Positions 18,605-27,599 of a stretch of DNA of 64,000 nt are shown piece after piece. The position numbers and the translations under genes were made by a program. The DNA comes from JANRJY01 sp033763735 (GTDB lineage: Bacteria > Bacteroidota > Bacteroidia > Cytophagales > UBA9547), in assembly GCA_033763735.1 (NCBI GenBank), contig JANRJY010000087.1, positions 48,812 to 112,811 of the forward strand. Direction: 5' to 3'. Position 1 is the first letter of the stretch, and each line of letters starts with the position of its first letter. A model generated the notes under the pieces. It worked only from the letters and a program-made list of their open reading frames with translations. It did not search any database and was not told the DNA's origin.

Positions 18605-19510
18605 TTATTTTGCACTCCTTGGATGAAAATCAGTAATGATTTGTTTTAAATAATCTCTATCCAAATGAGTGTAAATCTCTGTAGTGGTTATGGATTCGTG
18701 CCCTAACATTTCTTGAACGGCTCTCAAATCAGCTCCACCTTCCACCAAATGTGTGGCGAATGAGTGGCGAAACGTATGAGGACTTACTTTCTTTTTGATA
18801 CCGGACTTTTCAACAATCGATTTGATCATCAAAAAAACCATCACTCTAGAAATTTTTGTACCCCTTTTGTTTAAAAACACGTGGTTTTCAAAAGTCTTTT
18901 TGGGTTGGATGTGAACCCGAACTTCATCAATGTAGGTGATCAAAAATTTAAGAGCCTCATTACCAACAGGTACTATACGCTCTTTATTTCCTTTACCGAC
19001 AATTTTCAGGAATCCCAAATCCTTAAGAATATTTGTAATTTTTAATTCAACCAATTCGGTCACACGCAATCCGGAACTGTACAAAAGCTCAATCATGGTT
19101 TTGTTTCTATATCCTTCAGGTGTAGATACATCAATAGCATCCAAAATACGGTCAATATCCTGAATAGTGAGTACATCAGGTAATTTTCGACCAAGTTTAG
19201 GTGATTCAATTAGTTCCGATGGGTCAATTGATATGATATCTTCAAAAATCAAATATTTGAAAAATGCTTTCACTCCTGACAAAATTCTGGACTGAGAATA
19301 AGCCGACATTCCTAATTCATTAATAAATCCCAGAAAATCCTTTATGTGATTTATTGAAGTGGTTTCAGGTGTGACATCTGAATATTTTAAAGACAAAAAT
19401 TGTTGCAATTTTATTATATCATGTACATATGCGTCAACCGAATTACTTGAAAGTGAACGTTCTAACTTCAAATAATTGCTAAAACCTTTAATATAAACAT
19501 CCCACCTCAT
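18605..19510 (-). CDS. xerD: Tyrosine recombinase XerD-like
   Basis: A site-specific recombinase that resolves chromosome dimers with a XerC partner. From the ATG at 19510 (MRWDVYIKGFSNYLKLERSL) it has 301 residues, the usual length; an upstream ATG at 19591 would add 27 unrelated residues and run into the divergent gene, so it is rejected. The SAM-like core-binding domain (1-90) is followed by the catalytic domain with the full set R149 (SSGLRVTELVEL), K173 (GKGNKERIVP), H245 and R248 (SPHTFRHSFATHLVEGGADL), H271 (GHESITTTEIY) and nucleophile Y280. The neighbours are housekeeping genes, not phage genes, which supports Xer rather than an integrase. Confidence 0.92.
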   Translation of the reverse strand: MRWDVYIKGFSNYLKLERSLSSNSVDAYVHDIIKLQQFLSLKYSDVTPETTSINHIKDFLGFINELGMSAYSQSRILSGVKAFFKYLIFEDIISIDPSELIESPKLGRKLPDVLTIQDIDRILDAIDVSTPEGYRNKTMIELLYSSGLRVTELVELKITNILKDLGFLKIVGKGNKERIVPVGNEALKFLITYIDEVRVHIQPKKTFENHVFLNKRGTKISRVMVFLMIKSIVEKSGIKKKVSPHTFRHSFATHLVEGGADLRAVQEMLGHESITTTEIYTHLDRDYLKQIITDFHPRSAK

Positions 19511-19580
19511 AAAATTGTCGTATAATAATTTCTGAATATGAACTAAAATTACTTGATTTGAACAAAAAATAATCCCCACC

Positions 19581-19970
19581 ATGATAAACAACGGAACTGT
19601 AGCCCATTGGAAAGTTGAACATTATATTGCTTATCTATATTTGGCTATTGCAGATGCAGATAATGAAACTACCGAAGAAGAAATTGCAATGGCATTGCGC
19701 AAATTCAAGAAACTTTTGGATGAATATTATAAAGATAATCACTTGAATCATTCTATTGTTTTAAACGATGTAATGGCCGAAATTATGAACCACTCAGATC
19801 AGGAAAAAACAGAATTGGTTAATATTTTGAGTAAAAAATTCCATTTAGATGATTTTCTTAAAACGGATTTGGTGAGTGACTTGACAGATATTATTGAATC
19901 GGACGATTCAGTTTCAACCTCAGAACATTACATGTTATCTTTTATTAGAGTTGTATTGTCAAAAAACTAA
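19581..19970 (+). CDS. TerB-like small acidic helical protein
   Basis: A 129-residue cytoplasmic protein, helical and acidic. The pattern HYIAYLYLAIADADNETTEE followed by a second helix-loop with DLTDIIESDDSVSTSEHYML resembles the two-EF-like acidic layout of TerB/DjlA-N-like proteins. This is a fold-level guess; no catalytic residue is evident. It is divergent from xerD and sits 57 bp before folC on the same strand, so the two may share a transcript. Confidence 0.5.
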   Translation: MINNGTVAHWKVEHYIAYLYLAIADADNETTEEEIAMALRKFKKLLDEYYKDNHLNHSIVLNDVMAEIMNHSDQEKTELVNILSKKFHLDDFLKTDLVSDLTDIIESDDSVSTSEHYMLSFIRVVLSKN

Positions 19971-20027
19971 TTAAATTATAAAATTAAATATTGATTCGAG
20001 GCTAACGCTTTAATTTGTATAATCGTT

Positions 20028-21317
20028 ATGACATACAATGAAGCATTAGCCTTTATTTTTGAACAGACTCCCATGTACACACGTGATGGTGCAGGAGCTT
20101 ATAAACCGGGATTACAAAATATAACCCAGATATGTAATTACTTAGGGAATCCACAAAACAAATTCAAAACTATTCATATTGCAGGTACCAATGGTAAGGG
20201 TAGCACTAGCCATATGCTTGCTGCAATTTTACAAACCTCCGGATATAAAACAGGGTTATATACATCACCACATCTTAAAAAATTCACAGAAAGAATTAAA
20301 ATTAATGGGATAGAAATCACTGAAAATGAAGTAGTTGAGTTTATAACATCAAATTATGAATTTCTAAAGTCAATGGATGCATCTTTTTTTGAAATTACTA
20401 CTGCATTGGCTTTCAAGTATTTTGCTGATAACCAAATAGATATTGCGGTTATCGAAACCGGACTAGGAGGTAGGCTTGACGCAACTAACATTATCACTCC
20501 TGAATTAAGTATCATAACCAACATTGGTTGGGATCACATGGATCTGCTCGGTGATTCCCTTGAAAAAATTGCTTTTGAAAAGGCAGGCATCATTAAACCC
20601 AATATTCCGGTCATAATCAGTGAAAATCAACCCGAAATACGCCATGTTTTTGAAGAAAAAGCAACACAAAATAATTCAAATATATATTTCACTGATGATA
20701 TTGACCTGATTACGCCTAATCCGAATGAAAATCCAATGAGATTAGACATTCTCATTGATAATCAAATATTTATAGAAAATGCTTTATGCGAACTTTCCGG
20801 AAAATTTCAATTAAACAATATAAAAGCGGTTATAAAAGCTTCGGAAATTCTCAAAAATAAAAAATATAGAATTACAAATGTTAATTTAATTAAAGCTTTA
20901 CTTGAAGTAAAGTCGCTTACAAACTTTAAAGGCAGATGGCAAAGACTAAATAATAAACCTTTACTTATAGTTGATGGAGCCCATAATGAGCAGGGAATCA
21001 GACAAAATGTCCAACAAATTTCAGAAATTGATTTTCAAAACTTATTTATGGTAATTGGATTCTCGAAGGATAAAGAAATAGATAAAATATTAAGTCTCTT
21101 ACCCGTGCATGCGTACTATTTTTTCACTGATTTCACATCAAAAAGAAGCCTACCCAAATCTGAATTATTCGATAAATCCAAAAAATATCATTTAAACGGG
21201 GAAATAGCGCCTAATGTTAATATTGCCATCAAAAACGCTCTTAAAACAGCTAAAAATGATGATTTAATATTTGTAGGTGGTAGTTTGTATTTGGTTGGAG
21301 AGATTGAGATGTTATGA
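20028..21317 (+). CDS. folC: Folylpolyglutamate synthase / dihydrofolate synthase
   Basis: A Mur-ligase-like ATP-dependent enzyme that adds glutamate to dihydropteroate or folates. 429 residues. The P-loop is in IHIAGTNGKGSTSHMLAAIL; the family signatures GLGGRLDATNII and TNIGWDHMDLLGDSLEKIAF follow. The C-terminal domain has the FKGRWQRL and LIVDGAHNEQGIRQN motifs. Length and motif order are typical. Immediately after its stop codon begins the first half of a composite 3'-end repeat. Confidence 0.95.
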   Translation: MTYNEALAFIFEQTPMYTRDGAGAYKPGLQNITQICNYLGNPQNKFKTIHIAGTNGKGSTSHMLAAILQTSGYKTGLYTSPHLKKFTERIKINGIEITENEVVEFITSNYEFLKSMDASFFEITTALAFKYFADNQIDIAVIETGLGGRLDATNIITPELSIITNIGWDHMDLLGDSLEKIAFEKAGIIKPNIPVIISENQPEIRHVFEEKATQNNSNIYFTDDIDLITPNPNENPMRLDILIDNQIFIENALCELSGKFQLNNIKAVIKASEILKNKKYRITNVNLIKALLEVKSLTNFKGRWQRLNNKPLLIVDGAHNEQGIRQNVQQISEIDFQNLFMVIGFSKDKEIDKILSLLPVHAYYFFTDFTSKRSLPKSELFDKSKKYHLNGEIAPNVNIAIKNALKTAKNDDLIFVGGSLYLVGEIEML

Positions 21318-21370
21318 GTGATGAGCTATAAGTGAGTAGTGATTAGCAATGAGATAGGGAGATAACATAC
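21318..21370 (+). repeat. Composite 3'-end word element, partial copy (R1)
   Basis: Directly after the folC stop codon come words such as GATGAGCTATAAGTGAG and TAGTGATTAGCAATGAG, related to the first half of the elements at 27600-27793 and 35355-35550. The period-8 half is missing. Confidence 0.5.
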
Positions 21371-21386
21371 TAATTAATAATTTCTT

Positions 21387-21731
21387 TTATTCTTTTATCA
21401 AATTTTCGAGTAAAATGGCTTTTTCTTTTAATGAAGCAACTTCATTTTCTATACTAATTATTTTTTCATTAATATCTGATAGTAAGTCAGTTATCATCTT
21501 TATCCTTAATTGATTATTTAAGAACACTTCTCCCCTACCCATAATCAACCAATCGGGATTTACCTCCGGAAAAGATTGAAGTATTTTCTGGATAACCTCC
21601 AGTCCAGGATTATTTCTTCCATTAGTGATATGCGTAATAATAGGTTGCGACACCCCTACCTGATTAGCAAAAGAGCTTTTGTTGTGCCCCAATTTATCTA
21701 TTAAGTGACTGATTCTCAGGTTTATTTCCAT
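21387..21731 (-). CDS. XRE-family transcriptional regulator
   Basis: A 114-residue DNA-binding protein. The helix-turn-helix lies at about 5-60 (SSFANQVGVSQPIITHITNG followed by RNNPGLEVIQKILQSFP), in the Cro/C1 style common in Bacteroidota with the trailing VNPDWLIMGRGEVF segment. Residues 75-114 form a coiled coil, probably for dimerisation. The region upstream, reaching the rnpB promoter, carries several TATAACAA/TTGTTATA boxes, one touching the start codon, so autoregulation is likely. Such proteins are often of phage or mobile origin, but no phage genes are nearby. Target genes unknown. Confidence 0.85.
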   Translation of the reverse strand: MEINLRISHLIDKLGHNKSSFANQVGVSQPIITHITNGRNNPGLEVIQKILQSFPEVNPDWLIMGRGEVFLNNQLRIKMITDLLSDINEKIISIENEVASLKEKAILLENLIKE

Positions 21732-21839
21732 TTGTTATACCTAATTTATTACTTTTGTTATACGCAAGTTATAACAATTGTTAATTCATTCCAAGAAGCA
21801 TAACAAATGTTATGGCTCCGGTTATAACTTTTGTAATAC
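21731..21839. promoter_or_regulatory. Operator-like array of TATAACAA/TTGTTATA boxes
   Basis: Five related boxes: TTTGTTATAC at 21731-21740, TTTTGTTATAC at 21753-21763, the perfect palindrome TAACAATTGTTA at 21772-21783, CATAACAAATGTTATG at 21799-21814 (seven-bp arms, two-bp centre), and GTTATAACTTTTGTAATAC at 21821-21839. The first two are direct repeats 22-23 bp apart, about two helical turns. They fill the space between the XRE start codon and the rnpB promoter, and are the natural candidates for binding by the XRE protein. Confidence 0.65.
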
Positions 21840-21845
21840 TGCCTT

Positions 21846-21877
21846 TTTGGAATTGGATGGTCAAATAAGTATTTTTG
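21846..21877 (+). promoter_or_regulatory. rnpB promoter
   Basis: TTTG at 21846-21849, a 20-bp spacer and TATTTTTG at 21870-21877 form a canonical Bacteroidota promoter. The 5' end of the RNase P RNA (21884) lies seven bases after the -7 element, which supports both calls. Confidence 0.85.
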
Positions 21878-21883
21878 CATTAA

Positions 21884-22289
21884 AAGCAAGTTGTCTTATC
21901 GCTTCAATAAAATGAGGAGGAAAGTCCGGGCCATAAAGGGAACCGTACCTCGATAATTCGAGGGGATCAGATTGTAAAATTTTTGATCACAGATAGTGCC
22001 ACAGAAAATATACTACTTCATACAAGTTAATGAAATGAAGAAAAGGTGAAAAGGTGGGGTAAGAGCCTACCGGTTGGTTAGTAATAAACAACGCATGGCA
22101 AACCTTACGGATGGTAAGGCCAAATATGTCTCAAACGTCAGGCGTCCCGTTTGTGTATTGGTTATACAATTGTTGAGATGGGTAGGCTGCTACAGGTGCA
22201 CAGTAATGCGCATCGCAGATAAATGATAAGAGTCCTGATTCCAATACCCATTGGCATAAGGAAACAGAACCCGGCTTATAGACTTGCTT
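21884..22289 (+). ncRNA. rnpB: RNase P RNA component
   Basis: About 406 bases, catalytic RNA that removes 5' leaders from tRNA precursors. AAGCAAGT at 21884-21891 pairs with ACTTGCTT at 22282-22289 to form helix P1. The universal P4 half GAGGAAAGTCCGGGC is at 21917-21931, and the matching 3' core ACAGAACCCGGCTTATAG is at about 22264-22281. A T-rich run after P1 (to about 22299) probably terminates the transcript. Length and conserved core fit the bacterial A type. The gene converges on the Rieske protein gene. Confidence 0.97.
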
Positions 22290-22298
22290 TTATTTTTT

Positions 22299-22772
22299 TT
22301 ACGCTTCGAACACTCGAAGTTTAGTTCCGGTCAAACTTGTACTGTACGTTTTAAGCCCTTTAGATCCAAAGGAATTTAATCCTTTGCCGGAAGTGTCGAA
22401 TTGAGCACCATGAACGGAGCATACAAATGATTTGGAACCGGAGTTGAAAGTAATAGCAGCATTTCCCTCATGGCTGCAAACTCGAGTCACAGCAACATAG
22501 TTACTGCCATTTTTTGCCACCACAACATTATTTGAAATTACGTATCCCCCATCATTATTGAGGGCACTGTTTGCAGATTCAGACAAATCAAGTGTAAAAT
22601 CCAACTTTCCGGAATTACTTGTATTATTTCCGGTTGTAGTAGTGTTGCTTGCAGGAGTTGATGAAGTTGAAGGAGCCGGGTCACTTTTTTTAGTCTCGCA
22701 TCCCATCATATGAACAGCCATAATTGCTGCACTTCCTAAGCCTAAGTTTTTAAGAAATTCGGTTCGTGTCAT
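22299..22772 (-). CDS. Rieske [2Fe-2S] lipoprotein
   Basis: A 157-residue exported protein. The N-terminus has a lipobox (AVHMMGC, Cys25), so it is probably a lipoprotein. A Ser/Thr/Asn-rich linker (30-55) precedes a Rieske domain with both cluster motifs: C99-S-H101 (RVCSHEG) and C118-S-V-H121 (FVCSVHGAQFD). It probably carries electrons in the periplasm; no partner oxidoreductase is adjacent. Similar small Rieske proteins are frequent stand-alone genes in Bacteroidota. It ends ten bases from rnpB. Confidence 0.88.
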   Translation of the reverse strand: MTRTEFLKNLGLGSAAIMAVHMMGCETKKSDPAPSTSSTPASNTTTTGNNTSNSGKLDFTLDLSESANSALNNDGGYVISNNVVVAKNGSNYVAVTRVCSHEGNAAITFNSGSKSFVCSVHGAQFDTSGKGLNSFGSKGLKTYSTSLTGTKLRVFEA

Positions 22773-23080
22773 TTGTTTTAGAATTTGATTTTAGTGTACC
22801 AATATAATTTTTTATTTTGAATTGATGTATCAACATCAAATATTAATTTATTGATATATTTGAAATTAAACGATACACACAGATTTGTTCATGCTCAATA
22901 GAAATAGTAATTACTAATTTAATGACAAAAAATTAAAATTTAAGTTACCGTAACTTGTTTCTCTTGGCAACTTATTTTTTATTACAAAAAATACTTATTG
23001 TATTTATTCTTCAATAAACAAAAGCTTAATCGACTAAGCTACAGGTACTGAATTATAATCAGCAACTCTCATACATTAAT
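22773..23080. other. 308-bp AT-rich intergenic region
   Basis: Lies between divergent genes (Rieske protein and ATPase). No gene, RNA or clear promoter pair was recognised. The right end runs into the repeat at 23081. Confidence 0.5.
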
Positions 23081-23117
23081 ACGCAAAATGCGTTACGCAA
23101 AATGCGTTACGCATTTT
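23081..23117. repeat. Tandem 14-mer and palindrome upstream of the ATPase gene
   Basis: ACGCAAAATGCGTT occurs twice head to tail (23081-23094 and 23095-23108). The second copy runs into a perfect inverted repeat, AAAATGCGT-T-ACGCATTTT (23099-23117). It lies just before the -7 element of the ATPase gene, so it may be an operator. Confidence 0.65.
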
Positions 23118-23133
23118 GTATATTATTTTTATG

Positions 23134-23141
23134 TATATTTG
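23134..23141 (+). promoter_or_regulatory. -7 element of the ATPase gene (TATATTTG)
   Basis: TATATTTG matches TAnnTTTG and lies 17 bp before the ATG at 23159. TTTG at 23115-23118 inside the palindrome gives a 15-bp spacer, somewhat short. It supports the start at 23159 instead of the upstream ATG at 23102. Confidence 0.5.
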
Positions 23142-23158
23142 CAGATAAAACTGATTGT

Positions 23159-24301
23159 ATGAGTCAAGAAATTGAATATAATCCATTTATAATCAAAGGT
23201 TATTTTGATAAATTACATTTTTGCGATAGAGATCATGAAACAAATAAACTATTTTCAAACTTAGTAAATCAAACAAATACAACAATATTTTCTCCTCGTA
23301 AACTTGGTAAGACAGGTCTTATTTATCACATTTTTGAAACTTGTAAATCAGAATTAAACTGTAAAGTATTGTATATTGACTTATATGCCACTCAGAATAT
23401 AACTGATTTTACGAGTCTTTTGGCCAAAGAAGTATTTTTAAATATTCCCAAAACTAAGAGCCTTACAAAAAAATTTTTGGATAGCATCAAAGCCCTACGA
23501 CCCACCTTGAGTTTTGACCCACTTACAGGCAATCCGGAAATGTCTCTCAATATGGTTTCTGACCAAATACCCAATGAAAATATCGAAAACCTGTTTCAAT
23601 ACCTCGATTCATTAGGAATACCAGTTTATATTGCATTTGATGAATTTCAGCAGATTGTTCACTATCCTGAAACCAACACGGAAGCGCTCCTACGCACCAT
23701 TTTGCAAAAATTAAAAAACTGTGTATTTATATTTGCCGGCAGCCATGCAACTATCATGAACGAAATGTTCAATAGTGCAAAAAGACCTTTTTATAGTAGT
23801 ACTTCTTCCCTTTCGTTAGGCAAAATACCAACAGATGCATATCGAACCTTTATTCAACAACTTTTTAAGTCAAGAGGCAGAACTATATCACTAGATGCAA
23901 TTGATTTTATACTGACCTGGACTACAGGCTATACATATCCGGTTCAGTATGTGTGCCATGAGATATTCGCAACAGGTAAAAGAAACATTGATATAACTTT
24001 TTCAAAACTTGTGGCGGCACAAATATTGCAAGAACAAGCACATATTTTTCTTCAGTATCGAAACTTAATTACAGCACCTCAGTGGCAGTTATTGAAAGCA
24101 TTGGCAAAGGAAGAAAGTACCAAGCAACCCTTTAACAAAGATTTTTTGATAAAATATAGGCTTGGGGCTGCATCATCAACAAAGCGTTCACTCGACTCTT
24201 TGATTGAAAAAGAACTTATTTTAGCCGAATCCACACCTAACGGCATGGAATACAGTGTTTATGATAAATTATTCTTACGATATTTACAAAGGCTGCCTTA
24301 A
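23159..24301 (+). CDS. ATPase of the AAA/archaeal-type (ATPase_2) family
   Basis: A 380-residue protein starting MSQEIEYNPFIIKGYFDKLH. The P-loop is SPRKLGKTG (about 45-53), Walker B is YIAFDEFQ (Asp161-Glu162), and a sensor-like strand follows (FIFAGSHATIM, about 193-203). The C-terminal third is a winged-helix region (about 310-380, SSTKRSLDSLIEKELILAES). This is the family of stand-alone ATPases abundant in Bacteroidota and archaea, whose roles are mostly unknown. An upstream in-frame ATG at 23102 would add a false signal-like peptide encoded partly by the repeat and is rejected. It stands alone. Confidence 0.82.
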   Translation: MSQEIEYNPFIIKGYFDKLHFCDRDHETNKLFSNLVNQTNTTIFSPRKLGKTGLIYHIFETCKSELNCKVLYIDLYATQNITDFTSLLAKEVFLNIPKTKSLTKKFLDSIKALRPTLSFDPLTGNPEMSLNMVSDQIPNENIENLFQYLDSLGIPVYIAFDEFQQIVHYPETNTEALLRTILQKLKNCVFIFAGSHATIMNEMFNSAKRPFYSSTSSLSLGKIPTDAYRTFIQQLFKSRGRTISLDAIDFILTWTTGYTYPVQYVCHEIFATGKRNIDITFSKLVAAQILQEQAHIFLQYRNLITAPQWQLLKALAKEESTKQPFNKDFLIKYRLGAASSTKRSLDSLIEKELILAESTPNGMEYSVYDKLFLRYLQRLP

Positions 24302-24383
24302 AACAGATTTACCAAATTTATAATTTCAAACTTGCCTTTTATAATAAATATAATGTTAAATAGAATGCTGTTTATGAGGTTAT

Positions 24384-25109
24384 TCAATCAAACCCATATT
24401 CTTTTTTTATACCTTGAATTATATTTTTGGATAATCTCAAATGATTTTTGAGCATAATTTGGTAATAGAACCTGTTTTCTTTTTTGTAATCACGGGTAAG
24501 ATTTAAAAACTTAATGATCAGCCTTTTGTCAGGATGCAAGTAAGGATTGACATTTGAATAAAATGTTCCCGAATTTATGTCAAACTTTGTAGGATCATCA
24601 TAAATCGTTTCATCCATCAAATCGTATTTCAGTTCATATATTTTTGATAATGTATAATGGTATGTTTTTTCTTGTTCATCAATAAATACCTTTCCCGATT
24701 CATAGTCGATAATACTATCCACCAATGCCCTACTTTTGATTACCACCAATCCCAGTTTCAGTTGGTTTAACGATTCATTGTGTGGAATATATTGTGTAGT
24801 ATTTGAAAAACTGTAATAAACTAAATCGTAAAATTTTTGACGTACTTTTAAGTTATTAAAATTTGCATTTCGCATTTTGATGAGCATATCCAAGTTGACA
24901 ATCAGCGAAGAATCAAAACTGATAACTTCTTCCAAATTGGTTACATCAGCTTTTAAATCTTCCAATATATTACGCATCAGTTGGGCTTCATTTTGCTTTT
25001 CAGTCCATTTTTGAACAAAATAGAAAAAGGAAAGTCCCACTATAACTGCAAAAAGGGTAGATAAAAATCCTGTGATAAATGTTTTAACTAGCTTGTTGGT
25101 GCCTTTCAT
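24384..25109 (-). CDS. DUF6090-like membrane-anchored protein
   Basis: About 241 residues from the ATG at 25109 (MKGTNKLVKTFITGFLSTLF). An N-terminal transmembrane helix (about 8-32) is followed by a helical soluble region (KQNEAQLMRNILEDLKADVT, repeated hydrophobic helices to the end) typical of DUF6090-like proteins, which occur widely in Bacteroidota with unknown role. A longer form from 25169 is possible, but a -7 element at 25131-25138 lies between the two starts and favours the shorter one. It is followed by the ATPase gene convergently. Confidence 0.55.
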   Translation of the reverse strand: MKGTNKLVKTFITGFLSTLFAVIVGLSFFYFVQKWTEKQNEAQLMRNILEDLKADVTNLEEVISFDSSLIVNLDMLIKMRNANFNNLKVRQKFYDLVYYSFSNTTQYIPHNESLNQLKLGLVVIKSRALVDSIIDYESGKVFIDEQEKTYHYTLSKIYELKYDLMDETIYDDPTKFDINSGTFYSNVNPYLHPDKRLIIKFLNLTRDYKKENRFYYQIMLKNHLRLSKNIIQGIKKEYGFD

Positions 25110-25130
25110 TTTATGAAAATAAGATTTTTG

Positions 25131-25138
25131 CAAATCTA
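25131..25138 (-). promoter_or_regulatory. -7 element (TAGATTTG on the minus strand)
   Basis: CAAATCTA on the plus strand is the complement of TAGATTTG (TAnnTTTG). It is 21 bp before the preferred start at 25109; no clear -33 site at the usual distance. Confidence 0.35.
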
Positions 25139-25216
25139 ATTTTTTAAATGAAGAATCAGGAAGATGCATTTAAAAATTAGTGACAAATTAATTAAAAGTA
25201 AATTTATATATTTCAA

Positions 25217-27514
25217 CTAATCTATTATCTCGTCCTCACTTACCGTATTTGCCGAATCATCCAAGATGATTTGTTGTGAAAGAGAATCCACCAAATTTGA
25301 ATCAATTGGAGCGTGCCAGGTTCGACAATCATGGGCTTTGGTAATTGGCACTTTGGCTCGAGGAAAATAGCCCATTTTGATACCAGTTGACTTATCACGA
25401 TATACTTTCTCCATAAACCGGCCATAGATAGGTAGTGCAGTTTTAGATCCTTCACCATAAGCTGATATTCTGAAGTGCACACTCCTATCAGAAGCACCAA
25501 CCCAAGCTCCTGATACTAAATCTTTGGTTAATCCCACAAACCAACCATCCGAATGATTGGACGATGTTCCTGTTTTTCCGCCAAATTCATTTCCCCTGAA
25601 CAAATCAAATCCAAACAATGCCTGTGATGTACCTCCTGGTTCCTCTAGCCCACCCCTTAGCATATACAACATGAGCCAGGCCGATTCTTCACTGATAGCT
25701 CTACGGCTCACAGGCGTAAACTCTGCCAATTTTTTACCAGAATTATCTTCTATTTTGGTTATAAATATAGGTTCCTGATATATTCCATAGTTCAAAAACG
25801 TACCATATGATGATACTAACTCAAATAATGAAACATCACTTGAACCTAATCCTACAGAAGGTACATTTCGCAAAGGGCTTTTGATACCACATTTTTTGGC
25901 ATAATCAATAACCGATTGCCAACCTATTTTTTGTATTAATTGGGCGGTGACTGTATTTACGGATTTACCCATAGCCCATCGCAATGTCATATCCCAACCT
26001 GTTATTTTCCAATCGCTATTTCGAGGTCGCCATATTTTTTTCAACTTTACCCCAGCCGAATCTTCTTCATAAGCTATTTGAATAGGTTGATCTTTAATTC
26101 TATCGCATGGTGAATATCCAAAACTATCAATTGCAGCAAGGTAAACGAAAGGTTTAAAGGTAGAGCCCGGTTGTCGTTTGGATTGAATTACATGATCATA
26201 CTGAAAATACTTGTAATTTACCCCTCCTACCCAAGCTTTAATATGACCTTTGAAAGGGTCCAGAGTAAGAAACCCCGCATGAAGAAAGTGTTTGTAATAC
26301 CTGAGAGAGTCGATAGATGAAAAAGTCGTGTCTTTATCACCTTCAGGTGTAAGTACTGTCATTTTTTTGGGTTTGACTAAATTAGCCCAGACTGAATCTT
26401 TGTTTCCATTGAATTTTTTCATCAGGCTTTCATATACTTTTGTATTTATAATGGCATTTTCGATAAAATTTGGAATTTCCTTCTTTTTTGCATCTCGCCA
26501 GGGATTTTCGCCATTCCAATGTCTGAAAAAGCGCTTCTGCAATTCGGTCATTTGCTCCTGCACCGCCTCTTCAGCATATTTTTGAAGTCGCGAATCAATG
26601 GTTGTATATATTCGTAAACCATCCGAATACAAATCATAGCCGTTTTCCTTACACCATTTGTTTACAAAAGCCTCAACAGTAGCTTTAAAGTAACTCCCCT
26701 GCCCTTCATAGTGCGATTCATAGTTGAGCGAAAGAACTAAAGGTTTGTTTTTTAATTCAATTAATTGATTTCGGGTAATAATTCGATCGCGAGCCATAAT
26801 ATTAAGCACTGTATTCCTGCGTTTTATGCATCGTTCAGGGCTCAAAACCGGACTATAATATGTTGTCGCTTTGAGTAAGCCTACCAATACAGCTACTTGC
26901 TCAGGAGCCAAACTATCAGGACTTGTTGAAAAGAAAGTATGCGAAGCAGTATTTATACCATAGGCCCCATAACCGAAGTCAACTGTATTGAGATACATGG
27001 TAAGAATTTGAGGTTTGCTGTAAACAAATTCAAGTTTAATTGCCGTTACCCATTCTTTTAATTTGGCAATAAAAGTTCGCACAAATGGAACGTATCCGAG
27101 CAGCCCTTGTGTGCTTCCGTGACGGGTTTTGAATAGATTTTTGGCCAATTGTTGTGTAATTGTGCTTCCCCCGCGTTTATCCCCTTTAAACATGTAGTAA
27201 AATATTGATACCGTTGCACTCCAATCAATACCTTTATGTTCGTAAAAACGAGCATCTTCAGTAGCAATTAGTGTTCGAATTAGTAAGGGAGAAATTTTTT
27301 TGTACTCTACAGGTGTCCTATTTTCGCGATAATATCTGCCTAAAATTTTACCATCAGCGGTGTATAATTCAGAGGTTACATCCACTTCAGGCTTTTCTAA
27401 ATGACTGAAACTGGGACTTTTACCAAACAACCACAAAAAGTTATATTCAAGGCATAAATAAAAAAATAAAATAGATAATACTGTGTATAGTGCGGGTTTG
27501 AAATACCTCTTCAA
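25217..27514 (-). CDS. Class A penicillin-binding protein (PBP1A type)
   Basis: A bifunctional peptidoglycan glycosyltransferase and transpeptidase, 765 residues. A transmembrane anchor (about 8-28) is followed by the GT51 domain with TLIATEDARFYEHKGIDW (Glu86) and GGSTITQQLAKN (115-126). The transpeptidase domain has S451-T-F-K454 (RQPGSTFKPF), S518-V-N520 and K647-T-G (FGGKTGTS). All active-site motifs are intact. The length fits the family. A composite repeat lies between it and the plug gene upstream. Confidence 0.95.
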   Translation of the reverse strand: MKRYFKPALYTVLSILFFYLCLEYNFLWLFGKSPSFSHLEKPEVDVTSELYTADGKILGRYYRENRTPVEYKKISPLLIRTLIATEDARFYEHKGIDWSATVSIFYYMFKGDKRGGSTITQQLAKNLFKTRHGSTQGLLGYVPFVRTFIAKLKEWVTAIKLEFVYSKPQILTMYLNTVDFGYGAYGINTASHTFFSTSPDSLAPEQVAVLVGLLKATTYYSPVLSPERCIKRRNTVLNIMARDRIITRNQLIELKNKPLVLSLNYESHYEGQGSYFKATVEAFVNKWCKENGYDLYSDGLRIYTTIDSRLQKYAEEAVQEQMTELQKRFFRHWNGENPWRDAKKKEIPNFIENAIINTKVYESLMKKFNGNKDSVWANLVKPKKMTVLTPEGDKDTTFSSIDSLRYYKHFLHAGFLTLDPFKGHIKAWVGGVNYKYFQYDHVIQSKRQPGSTFKPFVYLAAIDSFGYSPCDRIKDQPIQIAYEEDSAGVKLKKIWRPRNSDWKITGWDMTLRWAMGKSVNTVTAQLIQKIGWQSVIDYAKKCGIKSPLRNVPSVGLGSSDVSLFELVSSYGTFLNYGIYQEPIFITKIEDNSGKKLAEFTPVSRRAISEESAWLMLYMLRGGLEEPGGTSQALFGFDLFRGNEFGGKTGTSSNHSDGWFVGLTKDLVSGAWVGASDRSVHFRISAYGEGSKTALPIYGRFMEKVYRDKSTGIKMGYFPRAKVPITKAHDCRTWHAPIDSNLVDSLSQQIILDDSANTVSEDEIID

Positions 27515-27537
27515 GCGTAATTAACTTTATAATCAGG

Positions 27538-27545
27538 CAAAAATA
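27538..27545 (-). promoter_or_regulatory. Possible -7 element for the PBP gene
   Basis: CAAAAATA is the complement of TATTTTTG (TAnnTTTG), 23 bp before the PBP start. A TTG complement at 27570-27572 gives a 24-bp spacer, slightly long. Confidence 0.4.
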
Positions 27546-27599
27546 TAAACATTGCGCTAATAATGACTACAACTTTGAATTATTAAATAGAGAAATTTT

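Noticed and set aside
18605..19510. Phage or integrative-element integrase
   Set aside because: Length, full RKHRHY set and housekeeping neighbours fit XerD; no att-like repeats or phage genes were seen.
23102..23158. Signal-peptide-like N-terminal extension of the ATPase
   Set aside because: It is encoded partly by the tandem repeat and spans the -7 promoter element; the ATPase is cytoplasmic by domain type.
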